64,000 nucleotides of DNA, from NCBI RefSeq assembly GCF_965222285.1, contig NZ_OZ244942.1, positions 3,100,001 to 3,164,000 of the forward strand, written 5' to 3'. Origin of the DNA: Tepidicaulis sp002389665 (lineage in GTDB: Bacteria; Pseudomonadota; Alphaproteobacteria; Parvibaculales; Parvibaculaceae). Below the pieces are notes generated by a model that saw nothing but the letters and a program-made list of their open reading frames with translations, was not told the DNA's origin and did no database searches. Positions 42,312 to 50,982 of the stretch are shown one piece after another; position 1 is the stretch's first letter; each line of letters starts with the position of its first letter. The translations under genes and the position numbers were made by a program.

Positions 42312-42339
42312 CGCCCGCTTCTTCTTAAAGAAGCGGGCG
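42312..42339 (+). terminator. hairpin after the sigma factor gene
   Basis: Perfect 12-bp stem CGCCCGCTTCTT/AAGAAGCGGGCG with loop CTTA but no T run. A likely transcription-pausing or Rho-assisted structure separating the sigma gene from the amidoligase. Confidence 0.5.
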
Positions 42340-42381
42340 TAGCAGGCTGCCTTACCGCCAAATACGCGGTATACTTATTCC

Positions 42382-43377
42382 ATGAACTTTCCCGATCAGC
42401 CTCTTTTGCCCCGCACCGCGGGCGGCGACTTGCGCCGTGTCGGTGTGGAAATTGAATTCGGCGCCCTGCCCCTTAAAGATGCAGCTCAAATCGTGCAGCG
42501 TCTTTTCGGCGGGCAGATACGCGAGGCCGAACGCTTTTACTGGCAAGTGGAAGAGACGAAATACGGCACCTTCTCCCTGGAGCTCGACAGCCAATATGCG
42601 CATGGCGAGGGCAAGCTGCCGGAAGGCGCGGCCGAAGAAGGGCTCGACCCGCTGGTCGCCAAGCTGCAGCAAAACACCCGCGAGGTAATCGGCGAAATCA
42701 GCAAAGTTGTCGTGCCGAACGAGATCACCTGCCCGCCCGTGCCCTACACGGCGCTTGGCGAGATCGACGAGCTGACGGGTGCGCTGGCCGCCGCCGGCGC
42801 CGAAGACACGAAAGGCTCGCCCTTCTATGCCTTCGGCCTGCAGCTGAACCCGGAAGTTGCCGAAGAAGGCGCGGATTACATTCTCAATCATCTGCGCGCT
42901 TTTTGCCTTCTGCGTGACTGGCTGCGGGCTGAAATCGATGTGGACAGGCTGCGCCAGTTCCTGCCCTTCGCCGATCCTTTCCAGCCGGATTATGTGAAAC
43001 GCATTCTGGACCCGGCTTATGCACCGGACCTGCCGGAGCTTATCGAGGATTATCTTGCCGCCAACCCGACGCGGAACCGCGAGCTCGATATGCTGCCGCT
43101 TTTTGCCTATCTCGATGAGCCGCGCGTTTCCCGGCGCATCGGCGATGCGCTCGTAAAAGCCCGCCCGACCTTTCATTACCGCCTGCCCGATTCCCGCCTC
43201 GGCCAGCATCCCGCCCCCGTCACCCGCGAATGGCGGCGCTGGCTGGCCGTGGAGCATCTGGCAGGCGATGAAAAAAATCTCCGCGCTCTTGCGAGGCGTT
43301 ATTTGCGCGAGACACCGCCGCCGGAAAGCTGGGCAAAAATCTGCGCCGCCTTTATCGAAAAGGGAGAGGCGGCATGA
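42382..43377 (+). CDS. putative amidoligase (glutamine-synthetase-like COOH-NH2 ligase)
   Basis: A 331-residue member of the amidoligase family, a branch of the glutamine-synthetase/gamma-glutamylcysteine-ligase fold predicted to join a carboxylate to an amine with ATP. Diagnostic features are VGVEIEFGALPLKDAA at the N terminus (metal/ATP-binding acidic patch), the central TFSLELDSQYAHGEG and the strand KVVVPNEITCPPVPYTAL. Its stop overlaps the start of a peptidase-C26 gene by 4 bp, a pairing known for this family. The substrate is unknown; gamma-glutamyl or related amide bonds are the family expectation, and the RimK-fusion gene elsewhere in the window is a different kind of amide ligase. 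Confidence 0.82.
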   Translation: MNFPDQPLLPRTAGGDLRRVGVEIEFGALPLKDAAQIVQRLFGGQIREAERFYWQVEETKYGTFSLELDSQYAHGEGKLPEGAAEEGLDPLVAKLQQNTREVIGEISKVVVPNEITCPPVPYTALGEIDELTGALAAAGAEDTKGSPFYAFGLQLNPEVAEEGADYILNHLRAFCLLRDWLRAEIDVDRLRQFLPFADPFQPDYVKRILDPAYAPDLPELIEDYLAANPTRNRELDMLPLFAYLDEPRVSRRIGDALVKARPTFHYRLPDSRLGQHPAPVTREWRRWLAVEHLAGDEKNLRALARRYLRETPPPESWAKICAAFIEKGEAA

Positions 43378-44075
43378 CACGCCCCCTTATCGGCATAACC
43401 GGCGCCCACCGGCGCGGCTGGCTCATGTGGCAGCTGAACCGCTTCGCCATCTGGCGGGCCGGCGGCAAGCCGCTGCGCGTTACCCCGCAAACGCCGCAAC
43501 GTGAAATCGCGGCCTGCAGGGGACTTGTCATCGGCGGCGGCGATGACATCAGCGCAGAGCTTTATAAAGGCGAAGCCACCCTTGCCGTTAAAACCGACCC
43601 GGAGCGCGACGCGCTCGAAAAAGCCGTTCTCGCGGAAGCCGAGGAACGCAAACTGCCGGTGCTCGGCATCTGCCGGGGCGCGCAAATGATCAATGTGCTG
43701 CGCGGCGGCAATTTGCATCAGGACATTTATGCGATCTATGCAGGCCTGAAAAAGCAAAAGACGATCCTGCCCCGCAAGACCGTCACGCTCGTGCCCGGCA
43801 CACGCCTGCAGCAGCTTTTAAGAGGTGAGCAGCGCCGCCGTGTCAATGCGCTGCACCACCAAGCGATCGACCGGCTCGGGGAAAGGCTGCAGGTCGCCGC
43901 GCGCGATGAACACGGCATGGTGCAGGCGGTCGAGGCAACGACGCGCCGCTTCCTCATCGGCGTGCAATGGCATCCGGAATTCCTGATCTTCGACAATTAT
44001 CAGAACGGCCTTTTCCGCGCTCTGGTGAGAGCCGCCCGCCGTTTTGCCGAGCGCGAAAAAGAAATCCGCGCTTAA
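43374..44075 (+). CDS. gamma-glutamyl-gamma-aminobutyrate hydrolase-type C26 peptidase
   Basis: A 233-residue class I glutamine-amidotransferase-fold hydrolase of family C26. LIGITGAHRRGW, VIGGGDDISAELY, the nucleophile elbow LGICRGAQMINVLRGG with its Cys, and the catalytic dyad LIGVQWHPEF (His, Glu) are present. Enzymes of this family cleave gamma-glutamyl amides such as gamma-glutamyl-GABA. The 4-bp overlap with the amidoligase gene implies coordinated making and breaking of one amide compound. No polyamine-pathway neighbours are seen here, so the amine partner is open. Confidence 0.9.
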   Translation: MTRPLIGITGAHRRGWLMWQLNRFAIWRAGGKPLRVTPQTPQREIAACRGLVIGGGDDISAELYKGEATLAVKTDPERDALEKAVLAEAEERKLPVLGICRGAQMINVLRGGNLHQDIYAIYAGLKKQKTILPRKTVTLVPGTRLQQLLRGEQRRRVNALHHQAIDRLGERLQVAARDEHGMVQAVEATTRRFLIGVQWHPEFLIFDNYQNGLFRALVRAARRFAEREKEIRA

Positions 44076-45367
44076 TCGCGCTGCACTTCTTCCAGCCGCA
44101 GCGCGCTGAGCGCCCCGACCAGCCCCATCAGCGCGAAGATCCCGACAACCACGCCCGGCCCCGTATAGGTGGCAAGAAGGCCGAACGCGCCGCCCGCAGC
44201 CAAAAGCAGGCCGATGATCGTGTTGGAAAGAGCGGTATAGGCCGCGCGCTTTTCCTCCCCTACCATATCGACAATATGAGTGGACCGGCCAAGCCGCACA
44301 CCCTGATGAGCGATCATCAGCACGAACAGCCAGAGCGGCAAAAGCCAGCCACTGCCCACCTCCCAATGCCGCGTCAAAAGCGCCAGCAGAAGCGAGAGGG
44401 AGGTAAGACACCCGGCAAGAAAAAGCACCTTCCGGCTGGAGCGGTCCGAAAGACGGCCCCAGACATAACTGCTCACGAACCCTGCCAGGGCAGAAGCGCT
44501 GACAAAAGCGCCGAGCGCACCAAAGGCGCCGCCCTCGCCTGCCGCCAACATGAGAAGGAAAGGCGGGGATAGCGCGCTCGCCATCAAGAAAGCACGGGCC
44601 AGAATAAACCGGCGCAGCGACGCGTCGCTTTTTAAAAGACCGATCTGCGACAGCGCCACATCGAACGCGTTGCGCCCGCCTTCGCTGGCGCCGGGCACTT
44701 CTTTCAGCCGCAAGAACGCCACAGCAGCCGTAAGCCATAAAAACCCTGCAAGAAAAAGCGCGCCGAGAACGACCTTAAGGCTGCGCTCCAGGAAACCGCT
44801 CGCAAGCGCCAGCCCGAACAGCAGCACAAAGCCCGCCGCCAAGCTGTTCGCCGTGCCCGTCACCGTGCCGCGCGCCGATTTCGTGACCGTCTTGCCCAGC
44901 ACATCCTTATAGGCGACGGAGCAAGCGGAGCGCGCGAGGGAGAAAACAGCAAGGAGAAGCAAGATCAGCCCTCCCACCCAGACACCCTCAAGGAACAGCC
45001 CCGCGGCGCCCATACCGAGCACCGCAAGGCCCTGAACGGCGGAGCCCGCCGCCCAGACGAATTTGCGCCGGCCGAGCGAGCGGATATAGGCGGCAATGAA
45101 AAGCTGCGGCAGAAGCGCGCCTGCCTCCCTGATCGGCACGAGAAACCCGGCCATGAAGGCAGGCGCGCCGAGCGCCTGCAGCAGCCAGGTCAGAATGATT
45201 TTGGGATCGGAGAGCCCGTCCCCCATTTTCGTCAGGGAAAGAGAGAAAAGATGCGCGGAAAAATTTCCCGGTTGTTCGTCGCACGCAGCCTCGGGAATGT
45301 CCCGGCACACACGCCCTTCATCGTCTCCGGTAAGAACGCTGTAAAGATCTTCTTGCAGCCCCGCCAT
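44072..45367 (-). CDS. major facilitator superfamily transporter
   Basis: A 431-residue MFS permease with 12 predicted transmembrane segments after a charged cytoplasmic N-terminal region of about 65 residues (MAGLQEDLYSVLTGDDEGRVCRDIPEAACDEQ). MFS motif A-like SLGRRKFVW and LSDRSSRKVLF mark the two halves. ATG at 45367 is chosen because GGGAG precedes it. It is convergent with the C26 gene, overlapping by 4 bp, so head-to-head coexpression with the amidoligase pair is not implied; a role in exporting or importing their product is speculative. Confidence 0.85.
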   Translation of the reverse strand: MAGLQEDLYSVLTGDDEGRVCRDIPEAACDEQPGNFSAHLFSLSLTKMGDGLSDPKIILTWLLQALGAPAFMAGFLVPIREAGALLPQLFIAAYIRSLGRRKFVWAAGSAVQGLAVLGMGAAGLFLEGVWVGGLILLLLAVFSLARSACSVAYKDVLGKTVTKSARGTVTGTANSLAAGFVLLFGLALASGFLERSLKVVLGALFLAGFLWLTAAVAFLRLKEVPGASEGGRNAFDVALSQIGLLKSDASLRRFILARAFLMASALSPPFLLMLAAGEGGAFGALGAFVSASALAGFVSSYVWGRLSDRSSRKVLFLAGCLTSLSLLLALLTRHWEVGSGWLLPLWLFVLMIAHQGVRLGRSTHIVDMVGEEKRAAYTALSNTIIGLLLAAGGAFGLLATYTGPGVVVGIFALMGLVGALSALRLEEVQRD

Positions 45368-45504
45368 CTCATCTCCCTTTTCATTTTGCAACGAATATAG
45401 CGCAACGGAACGGTGAGAAAAGCTGACCCAAACCCGTCTTCTTTTCGCCTTCATATTCTTACTTTCGCCTACTTCATCCGCTGGCGGAAATATTTATACC
45501 GCGC

Positions 45505-45531
45505 GGAAACTCTGCGCTCGCCAATGCCGTT
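45505..45531 (+). promoter_or_regulatory. candidate general-stress (EcfG-type) promoter
   Basis: GGAAAC followed by 17 bases and CGTT, close to the alphaproteobacterial EcfG consensus GGAAC-N16/17-CGTT, 73 bp before the PRC-barrel start. The extra A in the -35 weakens it. Confidence 0.35.
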
Positions 45532-45603
45532 GATGGAGCAAGGTTGCTTCGGAATACCGGGGCGCCGATACGAGACGAAAGAGATGAACGAAAGGAACAG
45601 ACG

Positions 45604-46458
45604 ATGAAACGTTTTCTGATCACGAGTGTCTCGGCGTTCGCCCTTATGGTTCCGGCCATGGCTGTGGCGGACATGGACTCTGGCAAAGGGGCCAAAGCCC
45701 CGCAGGCTGAGCCGAGCGAGAACTACACGCTTGACGAACTGGGTAGTGACATTGGCGAGGGCGTGGAAGCCACCGGTAATGCCATCGAAGAAGGTGCGGA
45801 AGAAACCGCCGAAGCCGTGGATGACGCGCTGACCGGTGAAACCGAACTGCGCACCGTTGCCGATCTTCAGGCTGAAGGCGGCCTGAGCAGCAGCAATGCC
45901 ATCGGCAAGACCGTGCTTGGCAGCGCGGGCGAAGAAATCGCCACGGTGCATGACATTGTGGTGCCGGCCGAAGGCGAAGCGCAGGCCATCCTGAGCGATG
46001 GTGGCATTCTGGGCGTCGCCCCGCGCCTCACCGCGGTGTCTTATTCCTCGCTGACGCCGTCCTTCGAAGACCAGAGCCTGGATCATTTCACGCTGGCGGC
46101 CACCGAAGAGGACCTTCAGCAGCAGCAGGCTTTCGTCTATGCGCAGGATAACGCAGAGGCGGCGAATGCCGAGCTGATGGCCGCCTCCAGCACCAGCCTT
46201 CTGGAGCTGACCGGCCAGGAAGTGTCCAATGCCGCAGGTGAGGAAATTGCCGAAGTCAAAGATATCTATATCGATGACACCGGCGCCCCGCGCCATGTGC
46301 TGCTCGGCACCGGCGGCTTCCTCGACATGGGCGAGAAATTCGTCGCCGTCGATTATAACGATATGACCGTGGAACAGGGCGCCGGCGGCCCGACCGTCAA
46401 TCTGACCCGCGCTCAGCTTGAAGCGGCGGCGAGCCTGGAGCTCGACGCTCAGCGCTAA
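45604..46458 (+). CDS. exported PRC-barrel domain protein
   Basis: A 284-residue exported protein with a Sec signal peptide (MKRFLITSVSAFALMVPAMAVA-D). Two PRC-barrel repeats are visible: GKTVLGSAGEEIATVHDIVVPAEGEAQAILSDGGILGV and GQEVSNAAGEEIAEVKDIYIDDTGAPRHVLLGTGGFLDMGEKFVAVDYNDMTV. An acidic low-complexity linker (LGSDIGEGVEATGNAIEEGAEETAEAVDDAL) precedes them. Such proteins are frequent in alphaproteobacterial stress regulons, which fits the candidate promoter. ATG with AAAGGA upstream; strong terminator after the gene. Molecular function unknown. Confidence 0.85.
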   Translation: MKRFLITSVSAFALMVPAMAVADMDSGKGAKAPQAEPSENYTLDELGSDIGEGVEATGNAIEEGAEETAEAVDDALTGETELRTVADLQAEGGLSSSNAIGKTVLGSAGEEIATVHDIVVPAEGEAQAILSDGGILGVAPRLTAVSYSSLTPSFEDQSLDHFTLAATEEDLQQQQAFVYAQDNAEAANAELMAASSTSLLELTGQEVSNAAGEEIAEVKDIYIDDTGAPRHVLLGTGGFLDMGEKFVAVDYNDMTVEQGAGGPTVNLTRAQLEAAASLELDAQR

Positions 46459-46482
46459 AACCTGCGGAAATGCCAAAAAGAA

Positions 46483-46508
46483 AAGGCCGCCCTCGGGCGG
46501 CCTTTTTT
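46483..46508 (+). terminator. intrinsic terminator of the PRC-barrel gene
   Basis: Stem AAGGCCGCC/GGCGGCCTT with a CTCG loop and a T run, 24 bp after the stop. Confidence 0.9.
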
Positions 46509-46652
46509 ATGTCCGGCTGCTTCAGGCTTTCGGCGGGGTCCGAGGGGATAGGGGCGCCTGAAGCAGCCGGCGCGATAGACGGCTGGCGGGCAAGCCCGCC
46601 GGAAACCGGCTGTCTCAGGAAAAACGCATAACGCAAAAAGTGGTTCCGAAAT

Positions 46653-47099
46653 TTATGCGCTTACCGGCGCCGCGCCTTCCAATTGTCTCAACCCCCGGAT
46701 CTGGCCGAGCGCCCAGCCGAGCACGACAAGCGCCACCGCGATAATCGCCGCTTCGCCCAGAAGGTTGATCCGGCTGGCGAGAAAAGGCAGCAGAACCGCC
46801 GAGCCCACGACCCAGGAAATGTCGAGCGCAACGACCGCCCAGCCATGAGAGGGCTGAAGAGGCACCCGTGTGGCCACCCATTCAACGCCGAGCGCAAAGA
46901 CGAGAAGCCCCCCGCCAAGTACTTGCAGCAAGGGACCGGCCTCCGGCGCGCCGATAAGCCCCGCCGTCCAATGCCCCGCACCGAGCAGCAGCGCGGCAAA
47001 GAGAAAAGAGGACCCGGCATTGCAAAGAAGAACGCGGCGCAGCAACCGGCTGCGCGCATCGAAAGGGGCCGTCCCGGCCCAGGCATCGATCAGTTTCAT
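46653..47099 (-). CDS. hypothetical four-helix membrane protein
   Basis: A 148-residue integral membrane protein with four predicted transmembrane segments (about residues 21-44, 58-82, 86-107 and 112-133). No known motif. It lies 86 bp downstream of the XRE regulator on the same strand and may be cotranscribed. Uncertain family. Confidence 0.65.
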   Translation of the reverse strand: MKLIDAWAGTAPFDARSRLLRRVLLCNAGSSFLFAALLLGAGHWTAGLIGAPEAGPLLQVLGGGLLVFALGVEWVATRVPLQPSHGWAVVALDISWVVGSAVLLPFLASRINLLGEAAIIAVALVVLGWALGQIRGLRQLEGAAPVSA

Positions 47100-47185
47100 C
47101 AGTCCGCTCCTGTGTTCACTAAGGACGGGACTGAGTTTGGCGGGATGTGGAAGAAAACCAATTCTCCAGGAGGTAAGAAAGATGG

Positions 47186-48019
47186 TCAGTCTTCCATCAG
47201 CGCCGAAATCACCTCACGCGTTTCTTCATCCGCCGGCATGAAGGCTTCGATCCGCAACTCCTGCAGCGTGATGTCCTGCGGTGTGCCGAGCATGGTGATG
47301 ACGGAAAAAAGCCGCGCATTGAGATCGCCGATCTTCAAATGCACAGGGATCAGCAATTCGGCCGGCGCGCTGACATCGAAAAGATGCCAGCGGCGGGGCA
47401 CGTCTTCCCTCTTCAGTAGGTCTTCGAGAAGCTGCAAAGTCGGATCGCCGACCTGGGCATGCATCGCCTCGCGGTGCATGCGCTGGATCATGTAATAGGC
47501 AACCTCGTCCCAATTGGCGATATAAGGCCGCATACCCTCATCGGAGAAAATTTGGCGCAGCATATTGGGCCGCTCGCCCGGCGCGCCGGCAAGACCGGGG
47601 AAAAACGTTTCGGCAAGCTTGTCATACGCCCGGTTGCTTTTCAGCACGTTCCAATGCGCATCGAGCGCGACGGCGCCGTATGGATTGTAACTTTCCAGCA
47701 TGAAATCGATAACGGTTCGGATATGCGCCATTTCCGGCGCATCGATATCCGTTTCCGAATAAAGCGGGGCATAGCCTGCTGCAAGCAGCAGCGCGTTCCT
47801 GTCCCGCAGTGGAATTTCCAGCGCCTCGGAAAGCGTGATCACCATGTCCCGGCTGGGCTCCGCGCGCCCGGTTTCGATGAAACTGAGATGACGGGCGGAA
47901 ATTTCGGCTTCACAGGCAAGATCGAGCTGGCTCATCCGCCGCGTGGTGCGCCAGTTTTTAAGATATTTCCCGATAGGGGAGACATTCTTTTCCGCTGTTT
48001 TCGCTGCCGCTTTGCCCAT
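47186..48019 (-). CDS. XRE-family regulator with MmyB-like domain
   Basis: A 277-residue transcriptional regulator. The N-terminal Cro/C1-type HTH is SPIGKYLKNWRTTRRMSQLDLACEAEISARHLSFIETGRAEPSRDMV (about 14-62). The C-terminal half (about 95-270) is the MmyB-like ligand-binding domain with VIDFMLESYNPYGAVALDAHWNVLKSNRAYDKL and MHREAMHAQVGDPTLQLLEDLLKREDVP. Proteins of this type regulate nearby metabolic or transport genes; the likely target is unclear, with the small membrane protein the only same-strand neighbour. Confidence 0.9.
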   Translation of the reverse strand: MGKAAAKTAEKNVSPIGKYLKNWRTTRRMSQLDLACEAEISARHLSFIETGRAEPSRDMVITLSEALEIPLRDRNALLLAAGYAPLYSETDIDAPEMAHIRTVIDFMLESYNPYGAVALDAHWNVLKSNRAYDKLAETFFPGLAGAPGERPNMLRQIFSDEGMRPYIANWDEVAYYMIQRMHREAMHAQVGDPTLQLLEDLLKREDVPRRWHLFDVSAPAELLIPVHLKIGDLNARLFSVITMLGTPQDITLQELRIEAFMPADEETREVISALMED

Positions 48020-48103
48020 CTCTCATCCTCCTTGACGAAGTTTACTCAGGCTAAAGGGGCGAAAACAGGAAACAATTACCTCATCGGTAAGGGAGCCACT
48101 TCC

Positions 48104-48598
48104 TCAGAAAATAACCGTTGCGAAGAGCGTGTCGCTATAGGCACCCGCCGGGGTGTTCTGCCCGGCGGGAAGGCGGCCATAGACGGGAAAATCCGTCACA
48201 CGGAAAAACAGCACATCGAGGAGATAGGCATTGGCGGCCTGGCCCGTGCCGCCCGTCCCATCGCCCCAGACCTGACTGCGCGCGGCATCGAGATAAAGAT
48301 TATAGGACAGCGCATCGCCGCCCGACTGCATGGCCCGCGCACCATAGACCCCGCTCATGCCGGGGCTGAGCGCCACGTCATAAGAAACCACCGCGCCCAG
48401 CACCAGCGCGCTGCAGCGCACGGAGATATTGCCCACCGCATCGAGCGGGCCGGGTGCCAAAGGATTGTAAGCGCCGAATGTCAGCGCACTCCCCGTCACC
48501 TCGCAGGTGCAGCCAAGCCCGACACAGCTCGCCCGGCTTTCGGCAGGATATAAGAAAAACAGCGCGGCAAAAATCAGGGCGCTCAAAAACTGTTTCAT
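48104..48598 (-). CDS. SCPU-domain pilin-like protein (distal subunit of Csu-type pilus)
   Basis: A 164-residue exported spore-coat-U-domain protein. Signal peptide MKQFLSALIFAALFFLYPAESRA-S; the mature protein has GCTCEVTGSALTFGAYNPLAPGPLDAVGNISVRC and the C-terminal PVYGRLPAGQNTPAGAYSDTLFATVIF, the typical SCPU layout. The start overlaps the usher stop (ATGA), so translation is coupled. As the last gene of the pilus operon it occupies the position of the CsuE-like tip or minor subunit. Confidence 0.88.
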   Translation of the reverse strand: MKQFLSALIFAALFFLYPAESRASCVGLGCTCEVTGSALTFGAYNPLAPGPLDAVGNISVRCSALVLGAVVSYDVALSPGMSGVYGARAMQSGGDALSYNLYLDAARSQVWGDGTGGTGQAANAYLLDVLFFRVTDFPVYGRLPAGQNTPAGAYSDTLFATVIF

Positions 48599-50982
48599 AG
48601 GCCCGCCTGCCTTTCCGCCATGCAGCGGTGACGGGAAGCGCGCGCTTCGGATGGCGGCAGTGCCGTGACCCGGCATCGCCCCTCCGGCGTTTGAAACGAG
48701 ATCTCTAACCCGATACCGGCCTCCAGAAAAACACGCCCGCCGCGCCCGACAGGCACCGGCTTTCCGTCCCCATCGAGACGCGTAATGTGCCAGCCTTCCG
48801 GGAAAGGCGTCCCGTCGGCGCGAGTAAGATAAATCACTGCGCCCTTTTCCCCGGTCTTCTTGAACGTAACGAGATGGCCCGTGCGCGCGCCCGGCACGAC
48901 GATGTTCTCCAGCACATCGAAACTCGTGCGCAGCGGCAGATCATGCGGGTCGATGGAAAGACGGTTTTCCTCATAAGCGCGCAGCGAAGTGAGCACCGCC
49001 CGTCCTGACCCGTCCGTGCGCGCAACAAGCCGCCGGTCCTGATAGATGCGCACATCTTTTTCATTGCCCACATCGACAATCGCAAAACTGCCGGTAATGG
49101 GCGGGGCGAGCGCGGCCTTGCCGCCTGCCAAAACCGCCGCGCCGCGGGCGGAAAGGCGCAGTGCCTGCGTGCCGCCGAAACGCGTTGCGAGCAGCGCGGC
49201 ATCGCCGATGGATGAACGGTATTCCAGCCCGGCTTCTTCACGCTGCGTGCCGCCACGCGAAAGGCGTGCGGAATACCCCACCTCGCCGATCGCCGCCGCA
49301 TCCTTTCTGTAACGCAGATCGGAGGTCCAGCCCTCCCCGTCATAATCCGCACCGAGCGCGCCGCTGCCCTCACCCAGCGGAAAAGAGAGAAAGGCGCCGA
49401 AAAAGAAATCCTTCTCAGGTTTTAGAAGACGCAAGGCGGAAAGCCGGTAAGTGGCGCCTCCGATGGGCCCCGAAAGCGTGAGCCCCGCGCTTCTGAAATC
49501 GGAGCGGAATGACCCGGCGGCACTCCCCCGCTCGTCCCTGTCGAGAAGCGAGAGCGAGAGACTGTGCCCGCCCTCGCCTTGCACGGCAAACTGTCCCCGC
49601 GCCGTGGCGCGCGGCGGCGCATCGTCCTGCCCAAGCCGCCTGAAGCCGGGCGTTGCCGCCTCATAGGAAAACGCCGCACTGAAGGGCGCGGCGCGCCATT
49701 CGTAAAACCCGGCGCCCTTGATCCCGCCTTCGCCGTTCGAGCGGCTGAGCGTGGCGGACAGATCGAGCGCACCGAGACCGGAAAATGCGGCGGAGAGCCC
49801 GCTGCCTAAAGACTGGAAAGAAGAGGCTCCTTGCGCCCTTCCTTCCAGCGTCAAATTATTCGTCAGCCCGCGCCGGTAAAGCGCGGCGGCAAAGGGCGTA
49901 TCATAGGCATTCGAGCGCAAGCCAAACCCCTCGCGCAAGAAACCTGCTTCAAGCGAATAGGCGGCAAGGCCGGGGCGCAAAAGCTGCGGGCTTGCATAAT
50001 AAGCTTCCGTCACTTGCCTTTCCCGGCCAAGCGCATCGCGCAGCACGACCGTAACCTCCCCGCTTCCTTGCACCGCCGGAATATCGCCAAGCGAGAACGG
50101 CCCTTCCGGCACCTCGCCCTGAAACCGGCGCACCCCGTTGATAAAAAGATCGACCGCGCCCGGCAATTGCGCCTCGCCGGTAAAATCGAGCGTCGGAAAG
50201 GTGATGAAACCGGGCTGCAGCGAAAACTCCGTGCCCCATTTTATCCCGCCGAAGCGCAGCGGAGCCTCGCCGAATTGCGGCTGGGTGAGCGTGTCGCCCA
50301 AAGTCAGCCGGGCAAGGCCCGCCGGATCGTCATGGGTGATATGGCTTTCAAGCCGCGTGCAGCGGCGCGCAGCGCCATAAGCGCAGGTGAAAACCGCCCG
50401 CGCATTGGAAAGGCCGGAAAAGACCACCCCTTCCCCAAGAAGGCCGCCGCTGCTTTCCCCCTCGCGCCAATCTGCGGAAATATCGTAATTGAAGAAAGCG
50501 CCCGCCCCTTCCGTGCGCGCCGCCAGCGCCTTTGACGGCTGGACAGAAAGCATCGTGCGCTTTTCGCAGCCTGCCAAGCAGACAAGATCAAGCGTGCCTT
50601 TATCGATATTGAAAGAAGCGCGCATGCCCGAAAGCCTGTCTGCGGCAATGAACCCCTTACCGCCGCGCTGCACGGCCTCGCCCTCGAAGGCAATACCTTC
50701 CCGGTTCAAAAGATCGAGCGGAAGAAAAAGCATGCCCCCTTCAACCAGAACACTGACCACGTCTGCGCGGGCCTTGCCGTCGATGATGGGAAGAAGAAAA
50801 TGATACTGCGCATCTTCTTTCTGACTTCTTTCAGAAGCACTGCCCGTCACGGCCTCGTCAAACTGCGCATCGAGCGCGCCTCTGAGCGGCACAGGCCGCA
50901 GTGCCCCGGCAAGACTGTCGCCTCCCAAAAGAAATGCGGCAAGCATGAGCACACTACTTGCGGACAAGACGGCGCGCATCAT
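48595..50982 (-). CDS. archaic-type fimbrial outer membrane usher (CsuD-like)
   Basis: Outer-membrane usher of a Csu-like chaperone-usher pilus, 795 aa from the ATG at 50982. Signal peptide MMRAVLSASSVLMLAAFLLGGDSLAGA. The usher signature appears as FYTF-like ITFPTLDFTGEAQLPGAVDLFINGVRRFQGEVPEGPFSLGDIPAVQGSGEVTVVLRDALGRE (plug and NTD-barrel border), and the C-terminal domain as LVTFKKTGEKGAVIYLTRADGTPFPEGW. It starts inside the end of the chaperone gene (about 29-bp overlap), and its stop overlaps the following SCPU gene. Confidence 0.9.
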   Translation of the reverse strand: MMRAVLSASSVLMLAAFLLGGDSLAGALRPVPLRGALDAQFDEAVTGSASERSQKEDAQYHFLLPIIDGKARADVVSVLVEGGMLFLPLDLLNREGIAFEGEAVQRGGKGFIAADRLSGMRASFNIDKGTLDLVCLAGCEKRTMLSVQPSKALAARTEGAGAFFNYDISADWREGESSGGLLGEGVVFSGLSNARAVFTCAYGAARRCTRLESHITHDDPAGLARLTLGDTLTQPQFGEAPLRFGGIKWGTEFSLQPGFITFPTLDFTGEAQLPGAVDLFINGVRRFQGEVPEGPFSLGDIPAVQGSGEVTVVLRDALGRERQVTEAYYASPQLLRPGLAAYSLEAGFLREGFGLRSNAYDTPFAAALYRRGLTNNLTLEGRAQGASSFQSLGSGLSAAFSGLGALDLSATLSRSNGEGGIKGAGFYEWRAAPFSAAFSYEAATPGFRRLGQDDAPPRATARGQFAVQGEGGHSLSLSLLDRDERGSAAGSFRSDFRSAGLTLSGPIGGATYRLSALRLLKPEKDFFFGAFLSFPLGEGSGALGADYDGEGWTSDLRYRKDAAAIGEVGYSARLSRGGTQREEAGLEYRSSIGDAALLATRFGGTQALRLSARGAAVLAGGKAALAPPITGSFAIVDVGNEKDVRIYQDRRLVARTDGSGRAVLTSLRAYEENRLSIDPHDLPLRTSFDVLENIVVPGARTGHLVTFKKTGEKGAVIYLTRADGTPFPEGWHITRLDGDGKPVPVGRGGRVFLEAGIGLEISFQTPEGRCRVTALPPSEARASRHRCMAERQAGL

